DNA of 64,000 nucleotides from Agrococcus baldri (GTDB lineage: Bacteria; Actinomycetota; Actinomycetes; Actinomycetales; Microbacteriaceae): contig FOZN01000003.1 in the NCBI GenBank assembly GCA_900114805.1, forward strand, positions 1-64,000. The letters are read 5' to 3'. Positions 36,990 to 45,822 of this stretch are shown one piece after another (the first letter of the stretch is position 1; each line of letters starts with the position of its first letter). A program made the translations under genes and the position numbers. Below the pieces are notes generated by a model. It made no database searches. It worked only from the letters and a program-made list of their open reading frames with translations, and was not told the origin of the DNA.

Positions 36990-38278
36990 CCACGCAGCAG
37001 CCCGCAGAGGTGCAGCCGGCGGCCGACGAGCGCATCGAGCTCGAGCGCGCCGTCGTCAAGCACTGGAAGGCGCCGATCTCCTACGCCGTGCTGACGGCCG
37101 TCTCGTTCATCCTGATGGTCCTGCTCGCCCGTGATGGCCTGGCGCGGCTGCGGCTGGCCTCCGGCGGCGACTTCTTCCAGATCCCGGATGCGCTGCTGCC
37201 GGTGCGCGCCACCGGCGTCGTCGTCGTCGTGCTGCTGGCGCTGCTGACGGCGTTCTCCTTCTGGGCGGCCGCGACGGTGCGGAAGGTCGGCGCCTGGCTG
37301 CCGGTCGTCTTCGGCATCGTGTTCGTGGTGGGCTTCCTCGTCTGGGCCGGCGCCGGCGCGATGATCCCGATCCCGGGGCTGCTGTTCGCCACCGTCGGGC
37401 TCTCCGTGCCGCTGATCTTCGGCGCCATGGGCGGCGTGATCTCCGAGCGCGCCGGTGTCGTGAACATCGCCATCGAGGCGCAGCTGCTCGGCGGCGCCTT
37501 CACCGGCGCCGTGGTCGCCTCGGCGACCGGCTCCACGATCGTCGGCGTGTTCGCGGCCATGGTCGCGTCGGTGCTCGTGTCGATGGTGCTGGCCGTGTTC
37601 GCGATCCGCTACTTCGTCGAGCAGATCATCGTGGGCGTGGTGCTCAACGTGCTGATCGCCGGTCTGACCAACTTCTTCTACTCCTCGGTGCTCACCGACA
37701 ATCCCGCGCTCAACTCGCCCGATCGGCTGCCGCGGCTCAACATCCCGCTGCTCGAGAACATCCCGCTGATCGGTCCGGCGCTGTTCAACCAGACGGCGAT
37801 CGTCTACGCGATGTACCTCATCGTGCCGCTCATCGCCTGGGGCCTGTTCAAGACCACGTGGGGCCTGCGGCTGCGCGCGATCGGCGAGCACCCGCTGGCG
37901 GCGGACACGGTCGGCATCAACGTGCCGCGGCTGCGGTTCTGGAACGTGTCGCTGGCCGGCGCTGTCGCCGGCCTCGGCGGCGCCTACTTCACGCTCGACT
38001 CGAACGGCGCCTTCACGCGAGAGATGACGGCGGGTCTGGGCTACATCGCCCTCGCGGCGGTCATCTTCGGGCAGTGGCACCCGATCAAGGCGACCGCGGC
38101 AGCGCTGCTGTTCGGCTTCGCCTCCGCGCTGCAGCAGACGCTCGGCGCGATCGGCTCGCCGGTCCCGAGCGAGTTCATGCTGATGCTCCCGTACGTGATC
38201 ACCATCCTCGCGGTGGCCGGCTTCATCGGGCAGTCGAGGCCGCCCGCGGCGAGCGGCAAGCCGTACAGGAAGCAATGA
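36986..38278 (+). CDS. nucleoside ABC transporter permease 2
   Basis: A 430-residue permease homologous to permease 1. The EAQLLGGAFTGAVVAS and RLRAIGEHPLAADTVGINV blocks are characteristic of this family, and about ten hydrophobic segments are visible. With the two-domain ATPase it forms the BMP-type nucleoside importer. The GTG start is inside the upstream stop; its own stop overlaps cdd (ATGA). Confidence 0.92.
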
Positions 38279-38700
38279 CGACGATCGACTGGGAGTCGCT
38301 GCACGCCCGCGCGGTGGAGGCGAGCGCGAAGGCCTACGTGCCCTACTCGCGCTTCCCCGTCGGGGCGGCCGCGCTCGTCGACGACGGTCGCGTCGTTGCC
38401 GGCGCGAACATCGAGAACGCCGCCTACGGCGTCACCCTGTGCGCGGAGTGCTCGCTCGTGAGCGAGATGGTGATGGGCGGCGGCGGCAAGCTCGTCGCCT
38501 TCGCGTGCGTGAACGGCTCCGGTGAGCGGCTGATGCCGTGCGGCCGCTGCCGGCAGCTGCTCTTCGAGCACGCGGCGCCGGGCATGCTGCTCGACACCGT
38601 CAGCGGCATCCGCACGATCGACGAGGTGCTGCCGGATGCCTTCGGTCCCCGGCAGCTGGACGAGTACGCAGAGCAGAGGGAGGCCGAGCACCGTGGCTGA
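38275..38700 (+). CDS. cdd: cytidine deaminase
   Basis: A 141-residue homotetrameric-type cytidine deaminase. YVPYSRFPVGAAAL is the substrate loop, GANIENAAYGVTLCAE holds the catalytic Glu next to the first zinc Cys, and MPCGRCRQ gives the other two. It converts imported cytidine/deoxycytidine to uridine/deoxyuridine, feeding the thymidine phosphorylase encoded next. Overlaps the permease gene by 4 bp and deoA by 8 bp. Confidence 0.96.
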   Translation: MTTIDWESLHARAVEASAKAYVPYSRFPVGAAALVDDGRVVAGANIENAAYGVTLCAECSLVSEMVMGGGGKLVAFACVNGSGERLMPCGRCRQLLFEHAAPGMLLDTVSGIRTIDEVLPDAFGPRQLDEYAEQREAEHRG

Positions 38701-39982
38701 GGCATTCGACGCGGTCGACATCATCCGCACGAAGCGCGACAGGGGCACGCTCTCGACCGAGCAGATCGACTGGCTCGTCGATGCCTACACGCGCAACTAC
38801 GTCGACGACCCGCAGATGGCGGCGCTGGCGATGGCGATCCTGCTCAACGGCATGGACCGCCGCGAGATCCACGACCTGACGATGGCGATGATCGCCTCCG
38901 GCGAGCGGATGGACTTCTCCTCGCTCGAGGCGCCGACGGTCGACAAGCACTCCACCGGCGGCGTCGGTGACAAGATCACGCTGCCGCTCATGCCCCTGGT
39001 GGCGGCATTCGGCGCCGCCGTGCCGCAGCTCTCGGGCCGCGGCCTCGGCCACACCGGCGGCACGCTCGACAAGCTCGAGTCGATCCCCGGCTGGCGCGCC
39101 GAGCTCACGAACGACGAGATGCTCGAGCAGCTGCGCACCGTCGGCGGCGTGGTCTGCGCCGCGGGCGCGGGCCTGGCGCCGGCCGACAAGCGGCTCTACG
39201 CGCTGCGCGACATCACCGGCACCGTCGAGGCCATCCCACTCATCGCATCCTCGATCATGTCGAAGAAGATCGCCGAGGGCACCGGCGCGCTCGTGCTCGA
39301 TGTGAAGTTCGGCTCCGGCGCCTTCATGCAGGAGTTCGAGCGGGCGCGCGAGCTGGCCATGACGATGGTCGAGCTGGGCCGCGACGCCGGCGTCGAGACC
39401 CGCGCGCTGCTGACCACCATGGACACGCCGCTCGGCCTCGCGATCGGCAACGCCAACGAGGTGCGCGAGTCGGTCGAGGTGCTCGCCGGCGGCGGCCCCG
39501 CCGACGTGGTGGAGCTGACCGTCGCCCTGGCGCGGGAGATGCTGGATGCGGTGGGCCAGCCCGACGCGGACGTCGAGGCGGCGCTCGCCGATGGCCGGGC
39601 GATGGACGTGTGGCGGAAGTTCGTCATCGCGCAGGACGGCGACCCCGATGCGGCGCTGCCGCAGCCGAACGAGACGCACACCGTGGTGGCGGAGGCCGAC
39701 GGCGTGCTTGCCCGGCAGGACGCCCTGCCGTTCGGCATCGCCGCGTGGCGCCTCGGCGCCGGCCGCGCGCGGGCGAGCGACCCGGTCGTGCACGCGGCGG
39801 GCATCGACCTGCACGTGAAGCCCGGCGACGCCGTGCGCAAGGGCGACCCGCTGTGGACGATCGCTGCCGACGACGCCACGCGCATCCCGCGTGCGCTGGA
39901 GGCGCTCGAGGGTGCCTGGGAGCTCGCCGCGCCAGGCTCCTCGGTGGAGGTGCCGCCGATCGTCCGCGAGCGCATCGCCTGA
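38693..39982 (+). CDS. deoA: thymidine/pyrimidine-nucleoside phosphorylase
   Basis: A 429-residue phosphorylase. KHSTGGVGDK (residues 85-94) is the phosphate-binding signature, with LSGRGLGHTGGTLDKLE following and a C-terminal PYNP-like domain (LPFGIAAWRLGAGRA). The GTG at 38693 lies inside the end of cdd; the upstream in-frame ATG at 38636 is in cdd sequence and unlikely. It splits thymidine, deoxyuridine or uridine into base and (deoxy)ribose-1-phosphate. Confidence 0.95.
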   Translation: MAEAFDAVDIIRTKRDRGTLSTEQIDWLVDAYTRNYVDDPQMAALAMAILLNGMDRREIHDLTMAMIASGERMDFSSLEAPTVDKHSTGGVGDKITLPLMPLVAAFGAAVPQLSGRGLGHTGGTLDKLESIPGWRAELTNDEMLEQLRTVGGVVCAAGAGLAPADKRLYALRDITGTVEAIPLIASSIMSKKIAEGTGALVLDVKFGSGAFMQEFERARELAMTMVELGRDAGVETRALLTTMDTPLGLAIGNANEVRESVEVLAGGGPADVVELTVALAREMLDAVGQPDADVEAALADGRAMDVWRKFVIAQDGDPDAALPQPNETHTVVAEADGVLARQDALPFGIAAWRLGAGRARASDPVVHAAGIDLHVKPGDAVRKGDPLWTIAADDATRIPRALEALEGAWELAAPGSSVEVPPIVRERIA

Positions 39983-40065
39983 GCCCCTGGGCGCACGATG
40001 AGGATTCGCCCAACCACGGCGAGCGCGCAGGTGGTTCGATGGTGCCATCGATGGAGGAGCAGGTC

Positions 40066-40407
40066 ATGAGCGAGCACCAGTCGTACACGCCGCAGCCGAG
40101 CGAGCCCGCGCGATCCGTGCCGGCGGGCGCAGCCGGGAGCGGCGACGGCAGCGCGGAGCCGAAGACGCTGTCGATCGTGAGCCTCGTGCTGGGCCTCGCG
40201 TCGATCTTCCTCGGCATCTCGATCCTCGTGCCGATCGCCGGCATCGTCGTCGGCGTGATGGCGCGCAAGCGCGAGCCCGCCGGCCGGACGATGGCGCTGT
40301 GGGGCATCGGGCTCTCGATCGCCACGCTCGTCATCGGTGCGCTGCTGTGGATCATCGCGGGCGGCTTCATCATCGCCGCGCTCGGCCTGGCGGCCTCCGG
40401 CGCCTGA
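40066..40407 (+). CDS. small DUF4190-like membrane protein
   Basis: A 113-residue protein: a polar Pro/Ser/Gly-rich first 35 residues, then two hydrophobic hairpins (SIVSLVLGLASIFLGISILV...GIVVGVMARKR and MALWGIGLSIATLVIGALLW onward). The G-IVVGVMARKRE link between the two is the usual DUF4190 layout. The ATG at 40066 is chosen because of the GGAGGAG ribosome site. Function unknown; its place between deoA and add may be incidental. Confidence 0.75.
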   Translation: MSEHQSYTPQPSEPARSVPAGAAGSGDGSAEPKTLSIVSLVLGLASIFLGISILVPIAGIVVGVMARKREPAGRTMALWGIGLSIATLVIGALLWIIAGGFIIAALGLAASGA

Positions 40408-40503
40408 GCCGCGCCCGACGCCGCCGCTGCGGCATCCCGCCGTCCTCCGCGCGGCCACTCGTGCGCGGCAGCGGACCCGACACGCCTGCAGGTCGTCCGA
40501 CCG

Positions 40504-40509
40504 ATACGA
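40504..40509 (+). promoter_or_regulatory. -10 box of add
   Basis: TACGAT, 34 nt upstream of the add start, with a GGAGG ribosome site between; indicates that add-EIIA has its own promoter. Confidence 0.45.
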
Positions 40510-40543
40510 TCGAATCCCAAGGCATCCCGACGACGGAGGCGAG

Positions 40544-41650
40544 ATGAGCCGGTACGAGGTCGACGGCGTCGACATCCAGACGCTGCCCAAGGTCAGCCTC
40601 CACGACCATCTCGACGGCGGGCTGCGTCCCCAGACCATCCTCGAGCTCGGCGAGGAGATCGGGCTGGAGCTGCCCGCCGACGACGCCGAGTCGCTGCGCG
40701 CGTGGTTCGCCGCGCAGTCGGACTCGGGCTCGTTGCCCGAGTACCTGAAGACCTTCGACCTCACGACGGCCGTCATGCAGACCGAGCACGGCCTGCGCCG
40801 GGTCGCGAAGGAGTTCGTGCTCGACCTCGCAGAGGACGGCGTCGTCTACGGCGAGATCCGCTGGGCGCCCGAGCAGCACCTGCAGCGCGGGCTCACGCTC
40901 GACCAGGCGGTCGAGGCCGTGCAGGCGGGGATCGAGGAGGCCATCGGCCTGGTCGCCAGCCACGGCGGGCGCATCCGCGTGGGCCAGCTCGTCAGCGCCA
41001 TGCGGCACCTCGACCGCGCCGACGAGATCGCGCAGCTCGCCCTGCGCCACCGCCATGCGGGTGCGGTCGGCTTCGACATCGCCGGGCCGGAGGACGGCTT
41101 CCCGGCGTCGCGGCTGCAGTCCGCCTTCGACACGCTCGCCAAGGCGCATTTCCCAGCCACCGTGCACGCCGGCGAAGGGGCCGGCATCGACTCGATCGCC
41201 GACGCGCTCTTCAGCGGCCGCGCGCTGCGGCTCGGCCACGGCACGCGCATCGCCGAGGACATCGTGGTCGAGGAGGAGACCGACGACGCCATCGTCGTGC
41301 GGCTGGGCGAGATCGCCGAATGGGTGAAGGATCGCCAGATCGCGCTCGAGGTGAGCCCCTCCTCCAACCTGCAGACCGGCACGATCGCGCAGTGGGGCTC
41401 GGCGCTGACCGACCACCCGATCGACCTTCTGCACCAGCTGGGCTTCTGCGTCACCGTCAATCCCGACAACCGGCTGCAGTCGGGGACGACGCTCACGCGC
41501 GAGCTGGGCCTGCTGGTGGATGCGTTCGACTGGAGCCTCGACGACCTCGAGCAGGTGACGCAGAATGCCGCGGCCAGCGCCTTCTGCAGCTTCGAGGACT
41601 ACGAGCAGCTCGCCGACGAGATCGCCGACGGGTACGACGCAGCACGATGA
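40544..41650 (+). CDS. add: adenosine deaminase
   Basis: A 368-residue amidohydrolase. Zinc ligands are in SLHDHLDGG (His20, His22); HAGEGAG holds the next His and the catalytic Glu region; LGHGTRIAED and SPSSNLQTG with NPDNRLQSGTTL complete the site. It deaminates adenosine/deoxyadenosine to inosine, which the punA product on the opposite strand can phosphorolyse. The ATG follows GGAGG; the longer open frame upstream is not supported. Confidence 0.96.
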   Translation: MSRYEVDGVDIQTLPKVSLHDHLDGGLRPQTILELGEEIGLELPADDAESLRAWFAAQSDSGSLPEYLKTFDLTTAVMQTEHGLRRVAKEFVLDLAEDGVVYGEIRWAPEQHLQRGLTLDQAVEAVQAGIEEAIGLVASHGGRIRVGQLVSAMRHLDRADEIAQLALRHRHAGAVGFDIAGPEDGFPASRLQSAFDTLAKAHFPATVHAGEGAGIDSIADALFSGRALRLGHGTRIAEDIVVEEETDDAIVVRLGEIAEWVKDRQIALEVSPSSNLQTGTIAQWGSALTDHPIDLLHQLGFCVTVNPDNRLQSGTTLTRELGLLVDAFDWSLDDLEQVTQNAAASAFCSFEDYEQLADEIADGYDAAR

Positions 41651-42084
41651 CGCTTCCGCTCGATCAGGCGACCTTCTCGTCTGGGGTCCACGCCGCCGAC
41701 TGGCGTGCCGCCGTGCGCGCCGCGGGGGTTGATCTGGTGACCGCCGGCGCGGTCGGCCGCGCGTACGTGGACGAGCTCGTGCAGCAAATCGAGCAGGCCG
41801 GCCCCTACTGCGTGGTCGCGCCGGGCGTCGCGGTGCCGCACGCGAAGGCCAGCGCCGTGGTGCGCCGCGATGCGCTCGCGGTGGTCGTGCTCGACGAGCC
41901 GGTCGCCTTCGGGCACACGCATCACGACCCCGTGCGCGTCGTCATCGGCCTCGCGGCCACGAGCTCCAAGCGCCACCTGCAGATCCTGTCCGAGCTCGCC
42001 AACGCCCTGGACGCATCCGGGGTCATCGACCGCCTCGCGGCGGCGGCCACCCGGGACGAGGCGATCGCCGCGCTGCGCGCCTGA
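41647..42084 (+). CDS. PTS EIIA domain protein (fructose/mannitol-ascorbate family)
   Basis: A 145-residue free-standing EIIA of the PTS_EIIA_2 fold, with the phosphorylatable His in APGVAVPHAKAS (His65) and the ILSELANALDASGVIDRL helix near the end. No EIIB or EIIC gene is adjacent, and it overlaps add by four bases. It may therefore be a regulatory EIIA that links PTS phosphorylation state to nucleoside salvage rather than part of a sugar permease. That role is inference. Confidence 0.85.
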   Translation: MTLPLDQATFSSGVHAADWRAAVRAAGVDLVTAGAVGRAYVDELVQQIEQAGPYCVVAPGVAVPHAKASAVVRRDALAVVVLDEPVAFGHTHHDPVRVVIGLAATSSKRHLQILSELANALDASGVIDRLAAAATRDEAIAALRA

Positions 42085-42108
42085 CGGCGTCGGGCCGCGC
42101 GCGCCTGA
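42075..42108 (+). repeat. repeated gene-end sequence GCGCGCCTGA
   Basis: The last ten bases of the EIIA gene, including its stop, recur 24 bp downstream (42075-42084 and 42099-42108). Short and GC-rich, so chance is possible. Confidence 0.4.
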
Positions 42109-42125
42109 TGAAGCGGGATGCGCCC

Positions 42126-42145
42126 CTCGGCGAGCCTGGGCCGAG
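42126..42145. terminator. weak hairpin between convergent EIIA and panD genes
   Basis: CTCGGC (42126-42131) pairs with GCCGAG (42140-42145) around an 8-nt loop, placed between two convergent genes. Confidence 0.4.
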
Positions 42146-42148
42146 CGC

Positions 42149-42568
42149 TCAGCCGGCCAGCGGCCGGGCAGCGGTGCGCAGCGCGCTGCCCTCCGGCGCG
42201 CTGCCCGGGTCGTGCCCCGTCTCGACCACGCGGTTGGCGTCGTCGACGAACACCACCGAGGGCGTGAAGGCGCGCGCCTCGGACGTCTCGAGCTGCGCGT
42301 AGGCGATCACGATCACCGTGTCGCCGACGTGCACCAGGCGCGCGGCCGCGCCGTTGATGCACAGGGTGCCGCTGCCGCGCTCGCCGGCCAGCGCGTACGT
42401 CGTCAGCCGTGCGCCGTTGTCGACGTCGACCACGTCGACCTGCTGGCCGGGGAGGATGTCGGCGGCCTCCAGCAGCTCCTCGTCGATGGTGATCGAGCCG
42501 ACGTAGTGCAGCTCGGCCTGGGTGACCCGCGCCCGGTGGATCTTGCCCTGCAGCATCGTGCGCAGCAT
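42149..42568 (-). CDS. panD: aspartate 1-decarboxylase
   Basis: A 139-residue proenzyme. With the ATG at 42566-42568 the self-cleavage site YVGSITID falls at Gly24-Ser25, exactly the canonical position. That and a GGAGGG ribosome site at a proper distance favour this start over the ATG two codons upstream. Cleavage creates the pyruvoyl group that decarboxylates aspartate to beta-alanine for pantothenate. The motif [14 protein letters not shown] is also conserved. No other pantothenate gene is nearby. Confidence 0.95.
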   Translation of the reverse strand: MLRTMLQGKIHRARVTQAELHYVGSITIDEELLEAADILPGQQVDVVDVDNGARLTTYALAGERGSGTLCINGAAARLVHVGDTVIVIAYAQLETSEARAFTPSVVFVDDANRVVETGHDPGSAPEGSALRTAARPLAG

Positions 42569-42639
42569 CCGCATCCCTCCTCGCGCCGGCGGCGCTCCGC
42601 CGACCAGTCTGTCGCACGCGGCGGCCGCCGCTGCACGGG

Positions 42640-44301
42640 CTACGCGAGCAGCGGTCGCATCGCCTCGGACAGCGCCTCGACGCGCTCACGGGCCGAGCGG
42701 ATGCGCTGCGCGGGAGGGCCGTCGGCGCTCGTCGCGTCGATGTAGACCTTCACCTTCGGCTCGGTGCCACTGGGCCGCACCATCACGCGCGAACCGTCGT
42801 CGAGCGTGAAGCGCAGGATGTCGCCGATCTCGCCGTGCTCGGGCAGGGCGAGGTCGTCGGCGGCGGTCACCCGGGCACCGGCGAGCTCGGTCGGCGGCTG
42901 CGCGCGCAGCGCCGCCATGATCGCCGGGATGCGCGCGAGGTCGGTCACGCGCACGCTCACCTGACCGGACTCGAAGGCGCCGAACTCGCCGGCGAGCGCC
43001 AGCAGCTCCTCCGAGAGCGACGAGCCGCGCTCGTGCAGCTCGCTCGCGAGCGTCAGCAGGCGCACGAGCGCCGAGATGCCGTCCTTGTCGCGCACCGTGC
43101 CGGGGTTGACGAGGTAGCCGAGCGCCTCCTCGTAGCCGTAGGTCAGGCCAGGCACGCGCGAGACCCACTTGAAGCCGGTGAGCGTCTGCACGAACTCGAG
43201 CCCGTGCGCGTCGGCGATCACCCCCAGGCCGGGGGACGAGACGATGGAGGCTGCGAGCACGCCCTGCCCGCGCGCGGAGCGCGCGGCGTCCCAGCCCAGC
43301 AGCAGCCCGACCTCGTTGCCGGTGAGCATGCGCCAGCCGGTCGCGCCGTCGTCGGGCACCGCCACCGCGAGCCGGTCGGCGTCGGGGTCGTTGGCGACGA
43401 TGAGCTCCGCCTGCTCTGCGGTGGCGAGCGCCATCGCGAGGTCGAGCGCGCCGGGCTCCTCCGGATTGGGGAAGTCGACCGTGGGGAAGGCGCCGTCCGG
43501 CCGCGCCTGCTCGGGCACCGGGATGACCGGCGGGAAGCCGGCCTCTGCGAGCACCGCCTCGACCGTCTCGAGACCCACGCCGTGCATCGGCGTGTAGACC
43601 ACCCTGGGCCCGGTGGCCCCCTGCATGCCCTGATCCGCCTGGCCGACAGCGGCCGTGGCCTCGACGTAGGCCCGCCAGACGCCGTCGCCCGCCACCTCCG
43701 CCTCGCCGCGCGGGTAGTCGGCCACGGGCGTCGCGGCGGCCTGCTCGATCCGGGCGGCGATCTCGCCGTCCACCGGCGGCACGATCTGGCTGCCCTCGTC
43801 ATCGCCGCCCAGGTAGACCTTGTAGCCGTTGTCGGCGGGCGGGTTGTGGCTCGCGGTCACCATCACGCCCGCGCTGGCACCCAGGTGCCGCACCGCGAAC
43901 GCGGCGACCGGGGTCGGCAGCAGCCGCGGCAGCAGGATCGCCCGCACCCCGCGGCCGGCGAACACCTCGGCGGCGTCGCGCGCGAACGCCTGCGAGCCGA
44001 GCCGGCCGTCCCAGCCGATGACGACGGACGGATGCGGCTCCCGGTCCACGAGGAAGTCGGCGAGGCCCGCGGAGGCCTGCTGCACGACGACGCGGTTCAT
44101 GCGATTCGGCCCCGGGCCCATCCGGCCCCGCAGCCCGGCCGTGCCGAACTGCAGTCGCCCGCTGAACGCATCCGCCACCTCGGCCCGGGCGGCCTGGTCG
44201 CCCGCCTCGGCGGCCGCGATGGTCGCCTCCAGCGCCGCGCGGGTCTCGCCGTCGGGGTCGCCTGCCGCCCAGGCGCGGGCCTGCTCGAGCGCGCTGCTCA
44301 T
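42640..44301 (-). CDS. phosphohexomutase family protein (phosphomannomutase / phosphopentomutase-like)
   Basis: A 553-residue alpha-D-phosphohexomutase. The phosphoserine loop is [15 protein letters not shown], the metal loop is ANDPDADR, the sugar-specificity region includes GYEEALGY, and the phosphate-binding end is [14 protein letters not shown]. The large size and GYEEALGY loop match PGM/PMM-type group II proteins that can also act on ribose-1-phosphate. It overlaps punA by four bases, which suggests it isomerises (deoxy)ribose-1-phosphate to the 5-phosphate, but phosphogluco- or phosphomannomutase activity is equally possible. Confidence 0.88.
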   Translation of the reverse strand: MSSALEQARAWAAGDPDGETRAALEATIAAAEAGDQAARAEVADAFSGRLQFGTAGLRGRMGPGPNRMNRVVVQQASAGLADFLVDREPHPSVVIGWDGRLGSQAFARDAAEVFAGRGVRAILLPRLLPTPVAAFAVRHLGASAGVMVTASHNPPADNGYKVYLGGDDEGSQIVPPVDGEIAARIEQAAATPVADYPRGEAEVAGDGVWRAYVEATAAVGQADQGMQGATGPRVVYTPMHGVGLETVEAVLAEAGFPPVIPVPEQARPDGAFPTVDFPNPEEPGALDLAMALATAEQAELIVANDPDADRLAVAVPDDGATGWRMLTGNEVGLLLGWDAARSARGQGVLAASIVSSPGLGVIADAHGLEFVQTLTGFKWVSRVPGLTYGYEEALGYLVNPGTVRDKDGISALVRLLTLASELHERGSSLSEELLALAGEFGAFESGQVSVRVTDLARIPAIMAALRAQPPTELAGARVTAADDLALPEHGEIGDILRFTLDDGSRVMVRPSGTEPKVKVYIDATSADGPPAQRIRSARERVEALSEAMRPLLA

Positions 44302-45128
44302 GCCTCGTCGCCGATCGCCGCGACCACGTCGGCCAGCAGCCGGCCCAGGCGCCCCTCTGCCTCGCGGCCCGCCTCGATGACCTCCTGGTGCGACAGCGGC
44401 GTCGTCTGGATGCCGGCGGCGAGGTTGGTGATCAGGCTCAGTCCCAGCACCTCCATGCCGGCCTCGCGGGCGGCGATCGCCTCGAGCGCGGTCGACATGC
44501 CGCAGATGTGGCCGCCGATCGCCTTCGCCATCTGCACCTCGGCGGGCGTCTCGTAGTGGGGGCCGCGGAACTGCACGTACACGCCCTCGTCGAGCGACGC
44601 ATCCACCGTGCGCGCCACGTCGCGCAGCCGCGGCGAGTAGAGGTCGGTGAGGTCGACGAAGGTGGCGCCCTCGAGCGGGGAGTCGGCGGTGAGGTTGAGG
44701 TGATCGCTGATGAGCACCGGCTGGCCGGGCTTCCAGTGCGGCTTGATGCCCCCGGCGCCGTTCGTGAGCACCATGACGGATGCGCCTGCCGCGGCCGCGG
44801 TGCGCACCGAGTGCACCACGCGGCGCACCCCGTGGCCCTCGTAGTAGTGGGTGCGGGCGCCGATCACGAGCGCGCGCCGGCCGTCGTCGGTGAGCACCGA
44901 CCGGATGGTGCCGACGTGACCCTCGAGGGCGGGCTTCGAGAAGCCCGTCACCTCGGTGGCGGGGATCGTGTGCGTGGTCTCGCCGATCAGGTCGGCGGCC
45001 TTCGCCCAGCCCGAGCCCAAGGTGAGGGCGATGTCGTGCTGGTCGACGCCGGTGATGCGGCGGATGTCGGCGGCGGCCTGCTGGGCCACCTCGCGCGGGT
45101 CTGCTGGCGGGTCGAGCGGGTGCGTCAT
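44298..45128 (-). CDS. punA: purine nucleoside phosphorylase
   Basis: A 276-residue trimeric-type PNP. LTLGSGWAK is the phosphate-binding loop, RTHYYEGHG and LTNGAGGIKP the conserved middle blocks, and FRGPHYETPAE with GMSTALEAIAARE the purine site. It cleaves inosine/guanosine and deoxy forms. The ATG at 45126-45128 is fixed by TAGAGT seven bases upstream. It starts a punA-phosphohexomutase operon that complements the plus-strand salvage genes. Confidence 0.95.
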   Translation of the reverse strand: MTHPLDPPADPREVAQQAAADIRRITGVDQHDIALTLGSGWAKAADLIGETTHTIPATEVTGFSKPALEGHVGTIRSVLTDDGRRALVIGARTHYYEGHGVRRVVHSVRTAAAAGASVMVLTNGAGGIKPHWKPGQPVLISDHLNLTADSPLEGATFVDLTDLYSPRLRDVARTVDASLDEGVYVQFRGPHYETPAEVQMAKAIGGHICGMSTALEAIAAREAGMEVLGLSLITNLAAGIQTTPLSHQEVIEAGREAEGRLGRLLADVVAAIGDEA

Positions 45129-45135
45129 GGCGCCC

Positions 45136-45154
45136 ACTCTAGGGCGCTTACGCT
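45136..45154. promoter_or_regulatory. divergent leaderless promoters of punA and yaeQ
   Basis: Minus-strand TAGAGT (45136-45141) ends 7 nt before the punA ATG; plus-strand TACGCT (45149-45154) ends 7 nt before the yaeQ-like ATG at 45162. The two start codons are only 33 bp apart and neither gene has a ribosome site. Confidence 0.6.
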
Positions 45155-45161
45155 GAGGGGC

Positions 45162-45701
45162 ATGGCTATGGGCGCGACCATCCACACCTTCGACGTGCAG
45201 CTCTCGGACGTCGATCGCGGCGTGTACGAGCAGCTGTCGCTGCGGGTCGCGCAGCACCCGTCGGAGACGACGGCCTTCATGGCCACGCGCCTGCTCGCGC
45301 TGTGCCTCGAGCACGAGGAGGGCATCGCGTTCGGCGAGGGCATCTCCGGTGCGGATGAGCCGGCGGTGCTGGCGCGCGACCTCACCGGCGCGCTGACCGC
45401 GTGGATCGAGGTGGGCGCGCCGGAGGCCGAGCGCGTGCATCGCGGCAGCATGGCCGCCGAGCGCACCGCCGTCTACACGCACCGCGACCCCGAGAAGGTC
45501 GCCGCCCGCTGGTCGGGCAAGCGCATCCACCAGGCCGAGGAGGTGCGGCTGGTCTGGTTCGACGAGGGGTTCATCGACGCCGTCGCCGGCGCGATCGCGC
45601 GGCGGACGACCATGTCGGTCTCGGTGATGGAGCGCGAGCTGTACCTCGAGGTGAACGGCACGAGCCTGTCGTCGACCGTCCACGAGCGGCGCGCCGGCTG
45701 A
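45162..45701 (+). CDS. YaeQ family protein
   Basis: A 179-residue YaeQ-like protein: ATIHTFDVQLSDVDRGVYE, HPSETTAFMATRLLALCLEHE and the FGEGISGADEPAVLARDLTG block are family hallmarks. The fold is related to PD-(D/E)XK nucleases, with candidate acidic residues in GADEP and WIEVGAPEAERVHR. The biochemical role is not established (a link to RfaH suppression was reported for the E. coli protein). The start ATG is chosen from the TACGCT box; twin-hairpin copy 2 follows the gene. Confidence 0.9.
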   Translation: MAMGATIHTFDVQLSDVDRGVYEQLSLRVAQHPSETTAFMATRLLALCLEHEEGIAFGEGISGADEPAVLARDLTGALTAWIEVGAPEAERVHRGSMAAERTAVYTHRDPEKVAARWSGKRIHQAEEVRLVWFDEGFIDAVAGAIARRTTMSVSVMERELYLEVNGTSLSSTVHERRAG

Positions 45702-45721
45702 CGAGGAACGCCTGCTGAATA

Positions 45722-45797
45722 CCGGGACCCGGGACGGGTCCCGGCGCTGGGGTCGCGGCGGAGGGCCGAAAGGCCCTCCGCCTTGGAGCTCCACCGC
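45722..45797 (+). repeat. twin-hairpin intergenic element, copy 2
   Basis: Hairpin A (45722-45730 with 45736-45744, 9 bp, loop GGGAC), linker GCTGGGGTCGCGG identical to copy 1, hairpin B (45757-45767 with 45772-45782, 11 bp, GAAA tetraloop) and tail GAGCTCCACCGC identical to copy 1. It lies between two co-directional genes, about 20 bp after yaeQ and 25 bp before the lpdA-like start. GAAA on a long GC stem is a very stable RNA loop. Confidence 0.8.
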
Positions 45798-45822
45798 GCG
45801 CGGATGCGGGATGATGGAGCGC

